Positions 27,001 through 35,844 of a stretch of DNA of 64,000 nucleotides are shown here, in pieces. The DNA comes from Flavipsychrobacter sp. Lineage in GTDB: Bacteria > Bacteroidota > Bacteroidia > Chitinophagales > Chitinophagaceae. The position numbers were made by a program, and so were the translations under genes. Under the pieces are notes generated by a model. The model made no database searches. It worked only from the letters and a program-made list of their open reading frames with translations, and had not been told where the DNA came from. The stretch is taken from the NCBI GenBank assembly GCA_016786615.1, contig JAEUVX010000014.1, positions 62,001-126,000 on the forward strand. The letters are read 5' to 3'. Numbering within the stretch: the first letter of the stretch is position 1; each line of letters begins with the position of its first letter.

Positions 27001-29960
27001 TGGTAGCTGCTGTTGCAGACCTTAAGGCTGCAGGTATGTGCGGTCCTGTAACATTTAAAATGCGTCCGGGTACTTATGTTGGTCAGGTTGATCTTTTAAA
27101 TATCCCTGGTTCAAGTGTTGTAAACAGGCTGACTATCCGTGCTGATAATGGCGTTTCTGCAAATACAGTTAACGTTAACTACGGTGCAGGTGGTATCAAT
27201 GATGACTATGTTATCCGCCTTAACAATACATCTAATGTATCTATCAAGGATATCACATTGAATGCAACAGGTGTTTCTTCTTACGCTACATGTATCAAAA
27301 TAAATGGTACATCAGATAATGATACTATCTCAGGTTGTATTTTGAATAGCTCTAATGCTATCTCATCTTCATACTACTGCGGTATCTATGCATATCAAAC
27401 CAAGCACTTCAACCTGAAAGTGTTGAATAACACAATCAATGCAGCATTTGGTATGTATATCGGTTCAAGCACATCAAGTGCTCCTGGCCTTGTTATCGAG
27501 GGCAACAACATCAACTCTATGTACAGTGGCATATACTATATGTATAACTATGCAGGTGCTAAGTTGAAATACAATAATATCATTGCAGCAGGTACACCTA
27601 CTACATCTAGTCCTTTTGGTGTGTACTACTGGTATATCAATGGTAACTCTGATCCTATTGAATGTATAGGTAACAGAATCAGCAACTTCTACTATGGTAT
27701 GTACTACCTGTACAATGTTCCTGGTACTACTAACAATCGTAGCCAGTTTACTAATAATATAATTACACTTAACAGGAATGTTACAGGCTACTATGGTTTG
27801 TACAATTTCTATGCATCAAATACAAACTTCAACCATAATACTTTTGCTTGGGGTGGTAATACTTATTCTTTTGGTTATGCTGCATATATGTATGTAAGCT
27901 CTTACCCTCAGGATAGTATTTACAATAACGTATTTGCAAACTATGCAGGTGGTTATGCGTTCTACACTTATATGCCAACTGGTTATGGCCACAGAGCAGA
28001 TTATAACAACTTGTACACTTCAGGTTCAAACCTTGCGTATGATGGTGCTATGACTGCTACCAGCCTTACATCACTGAGAGGTTCTACTTTTGCGGTAAAT
28101 AATGGAAATGCATGGGCTAACAGTATATCAAACAACCCTGGTATTGACCTTACAACAGGTAACCCTGATCCTACAAATGCGAATTCATGGTCGCTGAACG
28201 GTCGTGCATTACAACTGCCTTATGCAAATAAAGATATCAATAATATAAGCCGTATCACAAACCGTGCAAATGGTGTATCTGATATAGGTGCAGTAGAATT
28301 TGACCCTGGTACATTACCTCCTGCAGCTACGCCTACTCCGGCAATACCTGCTCCGGGTGTTACACAAGTATTCAAATTCGGTGAAAACAATGTTGCAACC
28401 GTTAAATGGAATACACAACTGGCATTGACTACTCCTTTGAGTGTAAGGCAATACAGCGGTGTTGTTGCTCCATTCAACTTCCCTGCAGTTAGTCAAAATA
28501 AGTATCCTTATTTCTATACTGATATCAGGCCTACAGGCTTGGGTAGCACGTTCGATTTCGATCTGACTGTTAACTATATGGATATCTGGTTGGGTACTAT
28601 GCCTACAGAAGCTAATATGAAGCTTGCACATAAATATGGCAGCACTCCATGGGTTTCTTACAATCAGGCTAACAGTAGCACTAACGTAGCGCAAAACACA
28701 ATATTTGCAGCAGGTGTTACCAGCTTCGGTGCCTTTACAGGTATAGATGATGGTGTTAACTTCTCTGCAATTGTGAAAGTTGTTGGTTCTACTGTAGTAT
28801 GTACAGGTAGCAGTGTTACACTGAATGCAAGCCCTGTTTCTTCAGGTTCTACTACGTATAATTATCAATGGAAGCGTAATGGCATCGATATCCCTGGTGC
28901 AAATGCATCATCATTTGTTGCAACAGCAGGTGGTGATTATACAGTAGTAATTACAGCTACAAGCGTTACACCAAATATTTCTGCTGAGTCAATCCCTGTT
29001 TCATTGACAGTGGTTGCTCCTCCTATGGCAGTTGTAAATGCAAGTGGTGCACTTACATACTGTACTGGTAGCAACCTTGTATTGGATGCAGGTAATGTTC
29101 CGGGTGTTACTTATCAGTGGCAGTTGAACGGTAATAACATACCGGGTGCTACCAATAATACATACAACGTAACAGGTGCAGGTGCTTACAGTGTAATTGT
29201 TAAGAATATCGGTTGTTCTTCAACATCTAGCAATACATTAGTAAATGCAGGACCTATCAGCGTAGCACTTGGTAATGATATCAATGCTTGCGAAATCAAA
29301 GGTGTTCCTTACATATTGGATGCTGGTTACCCTGGTGCTAAATACACATGGAGCACAGGTGATACAACACAGACTATCGAAATCTACAAAGGTTCAGGTA
29401 CATATACTGTAACTGTAGATGCTGGTCCTAACTGTATCGGTACAGATCAGGTTAATGTAAATCTGGATCCATTGCCAACTGCTGCAGGTATCTCTTACCT
29501 CCGTTCTGGTAATACATATACATTCAGCCCTAGCGGTCCTAAGAATGTTACAAACATGATATGGTACTTCAGCGATGGTACATCACATACTGCACCAACT
29601 GTTACTAAGACATTTGATGGTCATATGACAGTGAAGCTGGTTATCATGAACCAATGTGGTAGCGATACTATCAACATGGTTAACTGGGCTACCGGTATCA
29701 ATGGTACTATCAACGAAGCACTGCAGGCAGATGTATATCCAAACCCTGCTAACGATAAGGTAACACTTAGCATCAAAGGTGCAACACTGAAAGATGTTAC
29801 AGTTATCAATACACTGGGCGATGTTGTTTACCGTACAGAAGTAACAGCTAATACAACAGAATACAGCTTTAATGTTGGTGCTCTGGCTGCTGGTCGTTAC
29901 ATCATACGTGCAAACACAACAGATGGTGTGTTAAGCAAACCATTCAATATTCAGCGCTAA
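24066..29960 (+). CDS. Giant T9SS cargo protein with duplicated beta-helix modules
   Basis: A 1964-residue exported protein with signal peptide ending in PAFAQ. It contains two large units. Each begins with a G-x-YT-[IV]-GG motif (residues about 31 and 966) and a RPGTY block, continues as a right-handed parallel beta-helix rich in Asn, Thr and Tyr with N-N-x-[VIF] turns, and ends in a beta-sandwich (VTQVFKFG or GTQVYTFG, then FYTDI and FG-[AL]-[FY]-TGID). Unit one also has an Ig-like insert near 848-955. After unit two come Ig-like modules (about 1575-1810), a PKD-like module and a T9SS sorting domain from about 1889 (VYPNPANDKV). Probably a surface adhesin or polysaccharide-binding protein; no lyase residues are assigned. 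Confidence 0.88.
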   Translation: MKHFNYLKHALLPLLLAMVAIVPAFAQPMSGTYTIGGASPSYATLSAAITAINSNPIVGPVVFNIRPGTYSGTTAQGVINTLTGVSATNTVTFQAENGPGTVTLAPSSTSSTTDNFVFRLNNANYVIIKDLTLSNNGSSNGVDVDFSGAASNNRVENCILTGNTTTLTSSQYKARIFAYWDVPGSTIGFRGQNNTVIGCTMPAGGAWDAYIYGNSATRPLNFDILNCTTNPYYGSVYAYFVNGLKINGNTVTKNSTSTWMGMYFYECDGVFELRNNTVNSNTATSTSYGIYRYYCNGNTTGPKQTVANNTFTDVNASSSGTRYYMNCFYNDRDSFVGNNFTVQGTSSTIYGYFYGCGNSVFRNNNVTLTNTTGTMYPFYTYGSGYGGNVFVENNTFNATSTSNSSSYFYGLYYCDNSAFRNNTYNRTTLSATTYVYAGYGCPNSFVENNNINLTSTGGTTYGLMNYSTTSYPNLTIRNNNIKAIMNGTGTVYGMYNYYPCGLKIHNNSVYTRNTSGTNVTVYNYYPYAGTGSSWYNNTFVSGSTSTTNYVVYHYNYDLSATYYEMCTFKNNIIARTNTTSSYSPFVTYSTTNNYLTNDYNNIYAPAGNIISVANGGTSYASIPAWRAASGGKDRNSLSYAPAFVNAAAGDLTPDATNPNCWSMNGRGQHLADITTDVTGAPRHTITSTGVPDLGAYEFTPASTTIPPLCAVTPATPVAGGTQVYTFGGDTVATLTWDPLATVPGTAPDCRQYSGAVPPGLSVLNPTNMYFYTDISSPTADYTANIYYKDPWMGTIATEAALHLAKKDGSNPWVGYPITVSTANTDLNYIRTPNNGPLNTFGLYTGIDVGNNASADAIVEPAGTFCPGDYVVKVRIKNNGNNVINSVKINWELDFVLQPQISWNTPIPYNTGTPGSNEVIVTLGTINFGAAPRTFKVWTSLPNNVQDPIAADDTLGPKQMRSALLGEYTVGGVTPDFPTLVAAVADLKAAGMCGPVTFKMRPGTYVGQVDLLNIPGSSVVNRLTIRADNGVSANTVNVNYGAGGINDDYVIRLNNTSNVSIKDITLNATGVSSYATCIKINGTSDNDTISGCILNSSNAISSSYYCGIYAYQTKHFNLKVLNNTINAAFGMYIGSSTSSAPGLVIEGNNINSMYSGIYYMYNYAGAKLKYNNIIAAGTPTTSSPFGVYYWYINGNSDPIECIGNRISNFYYGMYYLYNVPGTTNNRSQFTNNIITLNRNVTGYYGLYNFYASNTNFNHNTFAWGGNTYSFGYAAYMYVSSYPQDSIYNNVFANYAGGYAFYTYMPTGYGHRADYNNLYTSGSNLAYDGAMTATSLTSLRGSTFAVNNGNAWANSISNNPGIDLTTGNPDPTNANSWSLNGRALQLPYANKDINNISRITNRANGVSDIGAVEFDPGTLPPAATPTPAIPAPGVTQVFKFGENNVATVKWNTQLALTTPLSVRQYSGVVAPFNFPAVSQNKYPYFYTDIRPTGLGSTFDFDLTVNYMDIWLGTMPTEANMKLAHKYGSTPWVSYNQANSSTNVAQNTIFAAGVTSFGAFTGIDDGVNFSAIVKVVGSTVVCTGSSVTLNASPVSSGSTTYNYQWKRNGIDIPGANASSFVATAGGDYTVVITATSVTPNISAESIPVSLTVVAPPMAVVNASGALTYCTGSNLVLDAGNVPGVTYQWQLNGNNIPGATNNTYNVTGAGAYSVIVKNIGCSSTSSNTLVNAGPISVALGNDINACEIKGVPYILDAGYPGAKYTWSTGDTTQTIEIYKGSGTYTVTVDAGPNCIGTDQVNVNLDPLPTAAGISYLRSGNTYTFSPSGPKNVTNMIWYFSDGTSHTAPTVTKTFDGHMTVKLVIMNQCGSDTINMVNWATGINGTINEALQADVYPNPANDKVTLSIKGATLKDVTVINTLGDVVYRTEVTANTTEYSFNVGALAAGRYIIRANTTDGVLSKPFNIQR

Positions 29961-29980
29961 TCAGTTCTGATTGAATAATA

Positions 29981-30015
29981 AATAATAAAGCCACCTAAAA
30001 GGTGGCTTTATTATT
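29981..30015 (+). terminator. Terminator of the giant T9SS gene
   Basis: A 15-base perfect stem (29981-29995 with 30001-30015) with loop TAAAA; GCCACC/GGTGGC core and T-rich 3' arm. Confidence 0.9.
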
Positions 30016-30040
30016 TTCTGTATCAGTCTGCAGAGTATAG

Positions 30041-30085
30041 TTAAAGCTAAGGGCTATCTGATAATCAGATAGCCCTTAGCTTTAA
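30041..30085. terminator. Second, bidirectional terminator hairpin before zapA end
   Basis: A perfect 21-base inverted repeat (30041-30061 and 30065-30085) with a three-base loop. It lies 16 bases from the zapA stop and most likely ends the minus-strand lspA-zapA transcript, backing up the terminator at 29981-30015. Confidence 0.85.
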
Positions 30086-30100
30086 TAGTTAGATTATGTG

Positions 30101-30385
30101 TTAGGTAATGTTGTCAATTTTAGTAATCATACTCTTAATGTCACTATCAAGCAGCGGATTGAAGGTGTTACCTTCAGTAGCGCCATCTGCGGCATATGTC
30201 AGCAGGCACATTGCTACGAAGTCCTGGTCATCCTTGCCCGCATAATGGTTTCGTAAATCAGTTATTTTATCATCTGCCAGCTTTATGGCTTTTCGTACAG
30301 CTTCTTCCTCTTCCGGCTTAATTCTTATTCTATAGCTGCGTCCTGCAAGCCATACATTAGCTGATATAAGGTTATCATTTTCCAT
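30101..30385 (-). CDS. zapA: Cell division protein ZapA
   Basis: A 94-residue protein that stabilises the FtsZ ring. The family layout is visible: an N-terminal strand region with VWLAGRSYRIRI, a Glu/Lys-rich helix (PEEEEAVRKAIKLADDKITDL) and a C-terminal coiled-coil portion. The ATG at 30385 directly follows a GTG at 30388; either could start the protein. It is 27 bases downstream of lspA on the same strand, so they are probably cotranscribed. Length fits the short ZapA of Bacteroidota. Confidence 0.88.
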   Translation of the reverse strand: MENDNLISANVWLAGRSYRIRIKPEEEEAVRKAIKLADDKITDLRNHYAGKDDQDFVAMCLLTYAADGATEGNTFNPLLDSDIKSMITKIDNIT

Positions 30386-30412
30386 CACGATTTATTTAAT
30401 AGTCAATGAGTT

Positions 30413-31036
30413 TTATGAATCTGCAGCTTCAGTTTTTTTGTGTATTAATTTCTTTTGAAAAAAGACTAAAACCAAAACACCGGTAGATATTGCCGCATCT
30501 GCAATGTTGAACACCGGTTCAAAGAAAACAATATTTTTACCACCGATAAGTGGAAAATTATCAGGCAGCTTTGCATCAATTAACGGGAAATATAGCATAT
30601 CCACTACACGGCCATGAAATATCTGTCCGTAACCTTGCCCGAACGGGACTAATTTGGCAATATGGAAACTGCTTTCAGTGAATATCAAGCCATAGAAAAT
30701 ACTGTCTATCAAATTGCCTAATGCACCTGCCAATATTAGTGCACCGCATATAATAGTTCCTTTCGAGTAGCCTTTGATTACTATTTTTTTGAGCAGGAAA
30801 AAGCCAAAAACAACTGCTACAAGCCTGAAGAGTGTGAGAATAAGTTTCCCGATAGGTGCTTCATTCAGCCTCATGCCGAAAGCCATGCCTTCATTTTCAA
30901 TAAAATGCAGCTTGAACCAATTTCCTATTACATTTACTTCTTCGCCGTAAAAGAAATTCGTTTTTATATAGAATTTTGACCACTGGTCAACTATAATGAT
31001 AATCAGTATTAATATAATCGCGCTACGATACTTCAC
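30413..31036 (-). CDS. lspA: Lipoprotein signal peptidase (signal peptidase II)
   Basis: An aspartic protease of the inner membrane that cleaves prolipoproteins before the lipid-modified Cys. The 207-residue protein has four hydrophobic segments, the VDQWSKFYI motif near residue 17, NEGMAFGM near 50, and the two catalytic aspartates in GNLIDSI (about 112) and FNIADAAIS (about 178). A loop insertion near residues 120-165 makes it longer than the E. coli enzyme, as is common in Bacteroidota. Start is GTG; no ATG is near. It serves the many lipoproteins of this genome. Confidence 0.95.
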   Translation of the reverse strand: MKYRSAIILILIIIIVDQWSKFYIKTNFFYGEEVNVIGNWFKLHFIENEGMAFGMRLNEAPIGKLILTLFRLVAVVFGFFLLKKIVIKGYSKGTIICGALILAGALGNLIDSIFYGLIFTESSFHIAKLVPFGQGYGQIFHGRVVDMLYFPLIDAKLPDNFPLIGGKNIVFFEPVFNIADAAISTGVLVLVFFQKKLIHKKTEAADS

Positions 31037-31100
31037 CTGTAGTGTTTTTTAAAATCTGCCCAAAGATACATTCTTGGAGTGGTACTTAGATACCGGAAAC

Positions 31101-31127
31101 TAATAAAGCCGGTTGCCCGGCTTTATT
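31101..31127 (-). terminator. Terminator of the TonB receptor transcript
   Basis: An 11-base perfect stem (31102-31112 with 31117-31127) with loop TTGC and a T-rich 3' side on the minus strand. It lies 24 bases after the receptor stop. Confidence 0.8.
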
Positions 31128-31150
31128 GTAAAAACATATTGAGTAGTGTA

Positions 31151-33358
31151 TTATAAGCTGCCTCGTACTGTTATCACCAGGTTGCGCCCGGGTGCATGTA
31201 TGCCTGATGCAAATTGCCTGTAGCTTTGGTCCAGCAGGTTTTCTAAGGCCAGTTGAACGCCCAGATTTTCATTGAGTTTATAACCGGTTCTGATATTAAT
31301 AGTGTACCATGATGGCATGCCCTGTGCAGTAGCATATACCAGATTATCTTCACCACTAGGGCTGTAGTCTTGCAAGCGTTTCCAGCCATTATATAATGCA
31401 AAAACTTCACCTGTAAACCGTCTCTGGTTATAGATAACACTTGTTTTGCCAAATACTGGCGGAATATGGTCTAATGGTACTTCTGCACCTGCGGCATTCA
31501 TGTACCTGCCATAAGTAAATGATACAGCACTATAAAGGGATACGTATTGACTGAGTTTGGCAGTAATTGCTGCATTGAAGCCATATAGATAGGCTTTTGC
31601 TTTATTCTGATTTGCCATTACAGCAGTTAGTTTTCCATCATACACGATGCTGTCTTGCCCGTTCAGAGAATATTTGTCAGCAATAATTGCATTTCTAAAC
31701 CAGGTATAGAAACCTGTTGCTTCTATTTTCAGATTATTATCTACTATATAGTTAACCCCCAAATCGGCATTGTAAGTGTATTCCGGCTTCAGGTTAGGGT
31801 TTGGTACAAATAAGTTTGCACCTGCTGCTGATTCAAATACTTTAGCGAGGTCATCAATATTAGGCGAACGGAAACCTGTAGAACCATTACCTGTAATGCG
31901 CCAACGTTTATGTGGCATAAACACAAGACCTATGTTGCCACTTAACGCTGTATTGCTTTGTGATGCCTTATTGAACGGGAACGGATAGAAAGAGGTGTCA
32001 TTGAATGTACTGTTAAGACTCACATAGTTTAATCTTAAACCATCGTTCAGTATGAGTTTATTGTTAATAATCTTGTACAAATGCTGTGCGTATATAGCTC
32101 CATAGTACATATTACTGCCACCATTAGGGTATCTTGTATCTAATGGTGCTTCAGCTTCGGTAATGATGTCATACTCTCTTGCAGTAGAGCGTACGTTGTT
32201 GTACTGCCCGTCTGTGCCGAAAGTTAATTCATGCTTACGTAACATTTTTCTGAAGTCGATGTTATAACCTACTACATCTACATTCTCGTAGCGCTGTTGC
32301 AACGCATTACTACCTATGTTTCGCTGATGCCTGCTTTCTTCTATAGATTGATAATTGATACCAGCAGTAATCTCGTTAAACAGGCCATTTAGTTTCACTG
32401 CGTCTATCTGATATGCTGCCATAGAACGTTTTTGCGGTCCATAATACCATTCAGCAAATCGAAGTTTACCGTTTCTGGTGTCTGTTAGCCTGTCGTAGCG
32501 TGGAATATTACTGCTGTTACTAAGCTGTAGATTCAGTGAGTGTGTCAACTTGTTATTTTGCCTGAAGAGTATTTTCTGAAGTATATCATACTGGCTATAT
32601 CCACTGTTTTTTTGAATGTGGGGATTAGGGTTAGCAACAATGCTATCAATGCCATTGATACGCTCAATGTATTCGTTACGCATACCAAAGCTGCCGTAAA
32701 ATGGGTTATTATGGCTGCCTTGCCTCAGGTCTCCGAATTTGCTGTATGTAACTGATGTTAAGAATGCAAAACGTTTCAGCCCGATATTGAAATCGATATG
32801 CCCTGTGCCTTCACTGTTAGCAGAGCTGTATCGGGTCATTACATTTGCTGAAAACAGTGGGTTCTTGCTTGTTGATAGCTCAGGCTTTTTTGTTTTAAAT
32901 ACAATAACACCACCCAAGGCATCGCTGCCATATAGTGTAGAAGACGGGCCAAAGAGTACTTCTGTCCTGTCGAGGATATTATTATCAACGGTGATGATAT
33001 TTTGTAGATGCCCTGCTCTGTATATGGCATTGTTCATACGTACACCATCTATCACCATTAGTATCCTGCTGGCCTCAAATCCTCTTAATGCAGCACTTCC
33101 TCCTCCTGCCTGGCTTCGCTGTACAAATACATTGCCGGTTTGTTCTAGCAATGTAGCAGTGGTTTGCGGCATAGCCCAAGATGCCTCTTTTGATGAAATG
33201 ACTTGTATTTGTTGGGCTATATTCTTCTTGTTTTCCCTGAATTTATTCGATGAAAAAACAAACTCGTTTAATGTTAATGTATGCAGTGTGTCGTTCTGCC
33301 CATACGCATTGAGTGTGCCGATAGCAAAAGCTACAGGCAGTAAATATTTGTGTCGCAT
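31151..33358 (-). CDS. TonB-dependent outer-membrane receptor, heme/hemoglobin-receptor-like
   Basis: A 735-residue outer-membrane barrel with a plug domain. The signal peptide ends in AYGQ. A TonB box-like LTLNEFVFSS is at about residue 28, the plug domain contains GGGSAALRGFEASRILMVIDG, and the barrel closes with the C-terminal strand LVITVRGSL. There is no N-terminal carboxypeptidase-like domain, so it is not SusC-like. A segment with NIPRYDRLTD and EWYYGPQ resembles hemoglobin/transferrin-type receptors, but the ligand is an inference and a metal or metal complex is equally possible. It lies last in a minus-strand group with a His-rich protein and two Omp28 lipoproteins. Confidence 0.88.
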   Translation of the reverse strand: MRHKYLLPVAFAIGTLNAYGQNDTLHTLTLNEFVFSSNKFRENKKNIAQQIQVISSKEASWAMPQTTATLLEQTGNVFVQRSQAGGGSAALRGFEASRILMVIDGVRMNNAIYRAGHLQNIITVDNNILDRTEVLFGPSSTLYGSDALGGVIVFKTKKPELSTSKNPLFSANVMTRYSSANSEGTGHIDFNIGLKRFAFLTSVTYSKFGDLRQGSHNNPFYGSFGMRNEYIERINGIDSIVANPNPHIQKNSGYSQYDILQKILFRQNNKLTHSLNLQLSNSSNIPRYDRLTDTRNGKLRFAEWYYGPQKRSMAAYQIDAVKLNGLFNEITAGINYQSIEESRHQRNIGSNALQQRYENVDVVGYNIDFRKMLRKHELTFGTDGQYNNVRSTAREYDIITEAEAPLDTRYPNGGSNMYYGAIYAQHLYKIINNKLILNDGLRLNYVSLNSTFNDTSFYPFPFNKASQSNTALSGNIGLVFMPHKRWRITGNGSTGFRSPNIDDLAKVFESAAGANLFVPNPNLKPEYTYNADLGVNYIVDNNLKIEATGFYTWFRNAIIADKYSLNGQDSIVYDGKLTAVMANQNKAKAYLYGFNAAITAKLSQYVSLYSAVSFTYGRYMNAAGAEVPLDHIPPVFGKTSVIYNQRRFTGEVFALYNGWKRLQDYSPSGEDNLVYATAQGMPSWYTINIRTGYKLNENLGVQLALENLLDQSYRQFASGIHAPGRNLVITVRGSL

Positions 33359-33403
33359 AGAAAGCGTTTATGTAAATGATATAATACCTGTTTTGCAGGA
33401 TGA

Positions 33404-33946
33404 CTATAAACAAAAGCTATGGAATTCAGGAGGGGGATTTGTTAATTGCAGAGATGGATTTTTGAAAAAGAATATTCGTTTTACAGGATAGATTACGTGA
33501 ATACGCTGAAAATATTTCAGGCAGTAATGATGCAAATTAACGATTGCATCAATAAACCAGAACGTACCTGCATCTTTACTGTGCTTATTGTCTCTGCTTC
33601 TTTCAAAAAGTTTGTTGAGTGTTTTGAATAATTTGTTCTCAAACTTATCGTAGTGTCCTATCAGGTATATTGTATCACCGATAGCCTTTGTGGTTTTGAT
33701 GTCAAACATTTGATGATTGTACGCAATCTCATCATGTTTGTGCCATATGATTCCCTTATTTATTTGAAAATCGTGTGCAGGCATTGTAATGGTATCGCGC
33801 ATAGCGATAGCTTGCCTGTGATGCCTGACATAATTATAACAAAAACTACGTGTTACATTCCATAAAGCATAACCAAACAGGTTGGTGCATACTATTACAA
33901 CAAGTATGAGCGATATGTATTTTTGTATGTGTTTCTGTGTATGCAA
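33404..33946 (-). CDS. Histidine-rich exported or membrane-anchored protein next to TonB receptor
   Basis: A 180-residue protein with an N-terminal hydrophobic segment (ISLILVVIVCTNLFGYALW) that is an anchor or uncleaved signal. The rest is soluble and rich in His (WHKHDE, NLHHYC, IGHYDKFE among them). A core pattern of the form H-E-I-x-Y-N-x-x-M-F-D-I followed by GDTIYLIGHYDKFENKL resembles small proteins that accompany TonB receptors in Bacteroidota, as far as I can recall. Start is a TTG at 33946 directly after a stop codon; no usable ATG exists. It lies 45 bases before the receptor and 23 bases after an Omp28 gene, so cotranscription is likely. Metal handling is a guess from the histidines. 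Confidence 0.68.
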   Translation of the reverse strand: MHTQKHIQKYISLILVVIVCTNLFGYALWNVTRSFCYNYVRHHRQAIAMRDTITMPAHDFQINKGIIWHKHDEIAYNHQMFDIKTTKAIGDTIYLIGHYDKFENKLFKTLNKLFERSRDNKHSKDAGTFWFIDAIVNLHHYCLKYFQRIHVIYPVKRIFFFKNPSLQLTNPPPEFHSFCL

Positions 33947-33969
33947 TTATGAAGAATACAATATTATAA

Positions 33970-34830
33970 TTACATGCCTTTTTCTAGGCATTGCAATACC
34001 TCTTTATCTGCTGTTCCGTCATTATGTACAAATACTATGATTTTACAGTTTTTGTATTCCCATTCTTTATTGATAATATATTTAAAAGTACGTTCGTACA
34101 CCCTGCCGGGTTCTTTTATAGGGTTGTCGGGTAGAATTGTAATGCCAGATATAGGTGTTATCATGTCTCTTAATACATGATTATGTTCGTAGTCTTTTAT
34201 TATTGTAGTTTCATTTTCCTGAGCGTCTATCAACTTGCTTTCAGTAATGTAAAGACTGATGTTTTGTTTTGTTTCAACTTTTTGTGCGTAAACAACTTTT
34301 ACTCGTATAGTCGCTTCTCTGCTTGATGTGTCAAATAATATTGTGGCCCCGAGATTGATTTTACTTTTTTGCTTAAGTATATCTTCTATACGTCCGGTCC
34401 ATGTTGTCCAATCAATAAAATACAAGTCATTGAACTTATTCCTGTTTACCGCAGCCATTGGTTTGTTCGGCTTTTCACTGAAATAAGAGTTCAATAAATC
34501 TAATACTTTAGGTAGCCTGAAATCGTATTTGGAAACATCGGGTATCGGTTCTGATTGTTTGCCCTCATGCATACCTGCAATAACTACCCTGTCAGGATAT
34601 TTGTCTGACAGGGTAGTTAACATCGCAGTGCCTTTGGGGCAATTTACACAAGTTACTCCAGTATATTCCTCAACCAATACCTTGGTATCATCAGCTGTTG
34701 GCGCAGTGGTGGTATATGTAGTGTCGTTTATTACATACAAGTCTCCGGTATTAATTACCGCACCCTTTTCATTGCAGGACAATAATGTTATACTTAATGC
34801 TACAATCAGGACTTGATAATTCTTGTACAT
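33970..34830 (-). CDS. Omp28-family outer-membrane lipoprotein, copy 2
   Basis: A 286-residue lipoprotein with lipobox LLS-C at Cys19, followed by an acidic N-E-K-G stretch. An Omp28/thioredoxin-like domain contains the strand VLVEEYTGVTCVNCPKG, with a CVNC pair at the usual redox site of the fold. A beta-rich C-terminal half has YERTFKYIINKEW and IIVFVHND. It is a tandem paralog of the next upstream gene, with the same order of motifs but only moderate identity by eye. Omp28 was first described as a surface antigen of Porphyromonas; its function is not settled. Gap to the paralog is 29 bases. Confidence 0.86.
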   Translation of the reverse strand: MYKNYQVLIVALSITLLSCNEKGAVINTGDLYVINDTTYTTTAPTADDTKVLVEEYTGVTCVNCPKGTAMLTTLSDKYPDRVVIAGMHEGKQSEPIPDVSKYDFRLPKVLDLLNSYFSEKPNKPMAAVNRNKFNDLYFIDWTTWTGRIEDILKQKSKINLGATILFDTSSREATIRVKVVYAQKVETKQNISLYITESKLIDAQENETTIIKDYEHNHVLRDMITPISGITILPDNPIKEPGRVYERTFKYIINKEWEYKNCKIIVFVHNDGTADKEVLQCLEKGM

Positions 34831-34859
34831 ATAAGGTATAGGTTTTAATAATGGTGATG

Positions 34860-35741
34860 TTATTCTTTAACGGAAATTTCCTCAACCTGCAATACTTCTT
34901 TATCGTCGCCGCTATTGTTGTGTACAAATACTACAATATGGCATTTGTCTGCTTTCCACGCAGCATCAATTTTGTACTTATAATTGCCTTCATACACCCT
35001 TCCTGCTTCTTTAGCTGCGATAGTGCTTAATATTTCTGTACCGCTGGCAGGTGTCATAAGCCCCCTGAAGATATGTTTGAATTTATATGCAGTATCAATA
35101 CTTGTAGGGAAGTCTTGTATATCAATAACGTCATTTTCAAGAATCGCAATAGAAACAAACTGTTTAGTTGTTACACTCTTCGTATAAGCCACTTTTACAC
35201 GTACACTGCCTTCGCCTTTAGCATTATCATAAGTATTGGTAAGCGTTAGCTTAACAGGTGAGGTAGTGCCTATTCTCCCTGCAATAATGCTTGACCATGC
35301 ACCTCTGTCTATCAGACGCGATCCGTTATACACTATCCTGTCGATACCTGCAATAGGAATACCTGTAGTGAATGAGCCTCCGTAGAAAGAGTTAAGAATA
35401 TTTGTTACTGACGCATTTCTGAAGTCATATTTTGATTTGCCAACTTCTGCAGGCCCTCCCAACGGATGTTCGTAAGGGTGCAATTCCATTACTATAATCT
35501 TGTCAGGATGTTGTGTGGCTAATGCCGCTAACTGGTCTCGTGCAGAAGGACAGTTGGAACATTTAGCACCTGTAAATTCTTCTATTAATATTTTCTTTGC
35601 AGTACTTGCTTCAGGGGTTGCAGTATAAGTAGTATCTCCTGATGAGGCACTGCCACCGGTATTGATACTCGGCCCTTTTTCTTCGCATGATACTAAACCC
35701 GCTACTGCCAGAAAAGCAGTATAGAAAACCAGTTTCTTCAT
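34860..35741 (-). CDS. Omp28-family outer-membrane lipoprotein, copy 1
   Basis: A 293-residue lipoprotein. The signal peptide MKKLVFYTAFLAVAGLVS is cut before Cys19, followed by EEKG, an acidic start like lipoprotein export signals of this phylum. The thioredoxin-like part has ILIEEFTGAKCSNCPSARDQL with a CSNC pair, and the C-terminal beta domain has YEGNYKYKIDAAW and IVVFVHNNS. The ATG at 35741 is chosen because it begins a proper signal peptide; an earlier in-frame ATG at 35801 is not plausible. First gene of the Omp28-Omp28-His-rich-TonB group; its own promoter is not clear. Confidence 0.87.
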   Translation of the reverse strand: MKKLVFYTAFLAVAGLVSCEEKGPSINTGGSASSGDTTYTATPEASTAKKILIEEFTGAKCSNCPSARDQLAALATQHPDKIIVMELHPYEHPLGGPAEVGKSKYDFRNASVTNILNSFYGGSFTTGIPIAGIDRIVYNGSRLIDRGAWSSIIAGRIGTTSPVKLTLTNTYDNAKGEGSVRVKVAYTKSVTTKQFVSIAILENDVIDIQDFPTSIDTAYKFKHIFRGLMTPASGTEILSTIAAKEAGRVYEGNYKYKIDAAWKADKCHIVVFVHNNSGDDKEVLQVEEISVKE

Positions 35742-35790
35742 TATAGAATATTTGATATTTAAGCCTACTAATTTACGTAAACTCTTGATA

Positions 35791-35825
35791 TTTGGGTGCA
35801 TTAACCTTCAATTCGGTTAACTTTA
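35791..35825 (+). promoter_or_regulatory. Promoter of rbfA
   Basis: TTTG at 35791-35794, a 23-base spacer and TAACTTTA at 35818-35825, one base off the -7 consensus. The ATG of rbfA is 20 bases further. Confidence 0.55.
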
Positions 35826-35844
35826 CAGCGTAAATGTCATTAAA

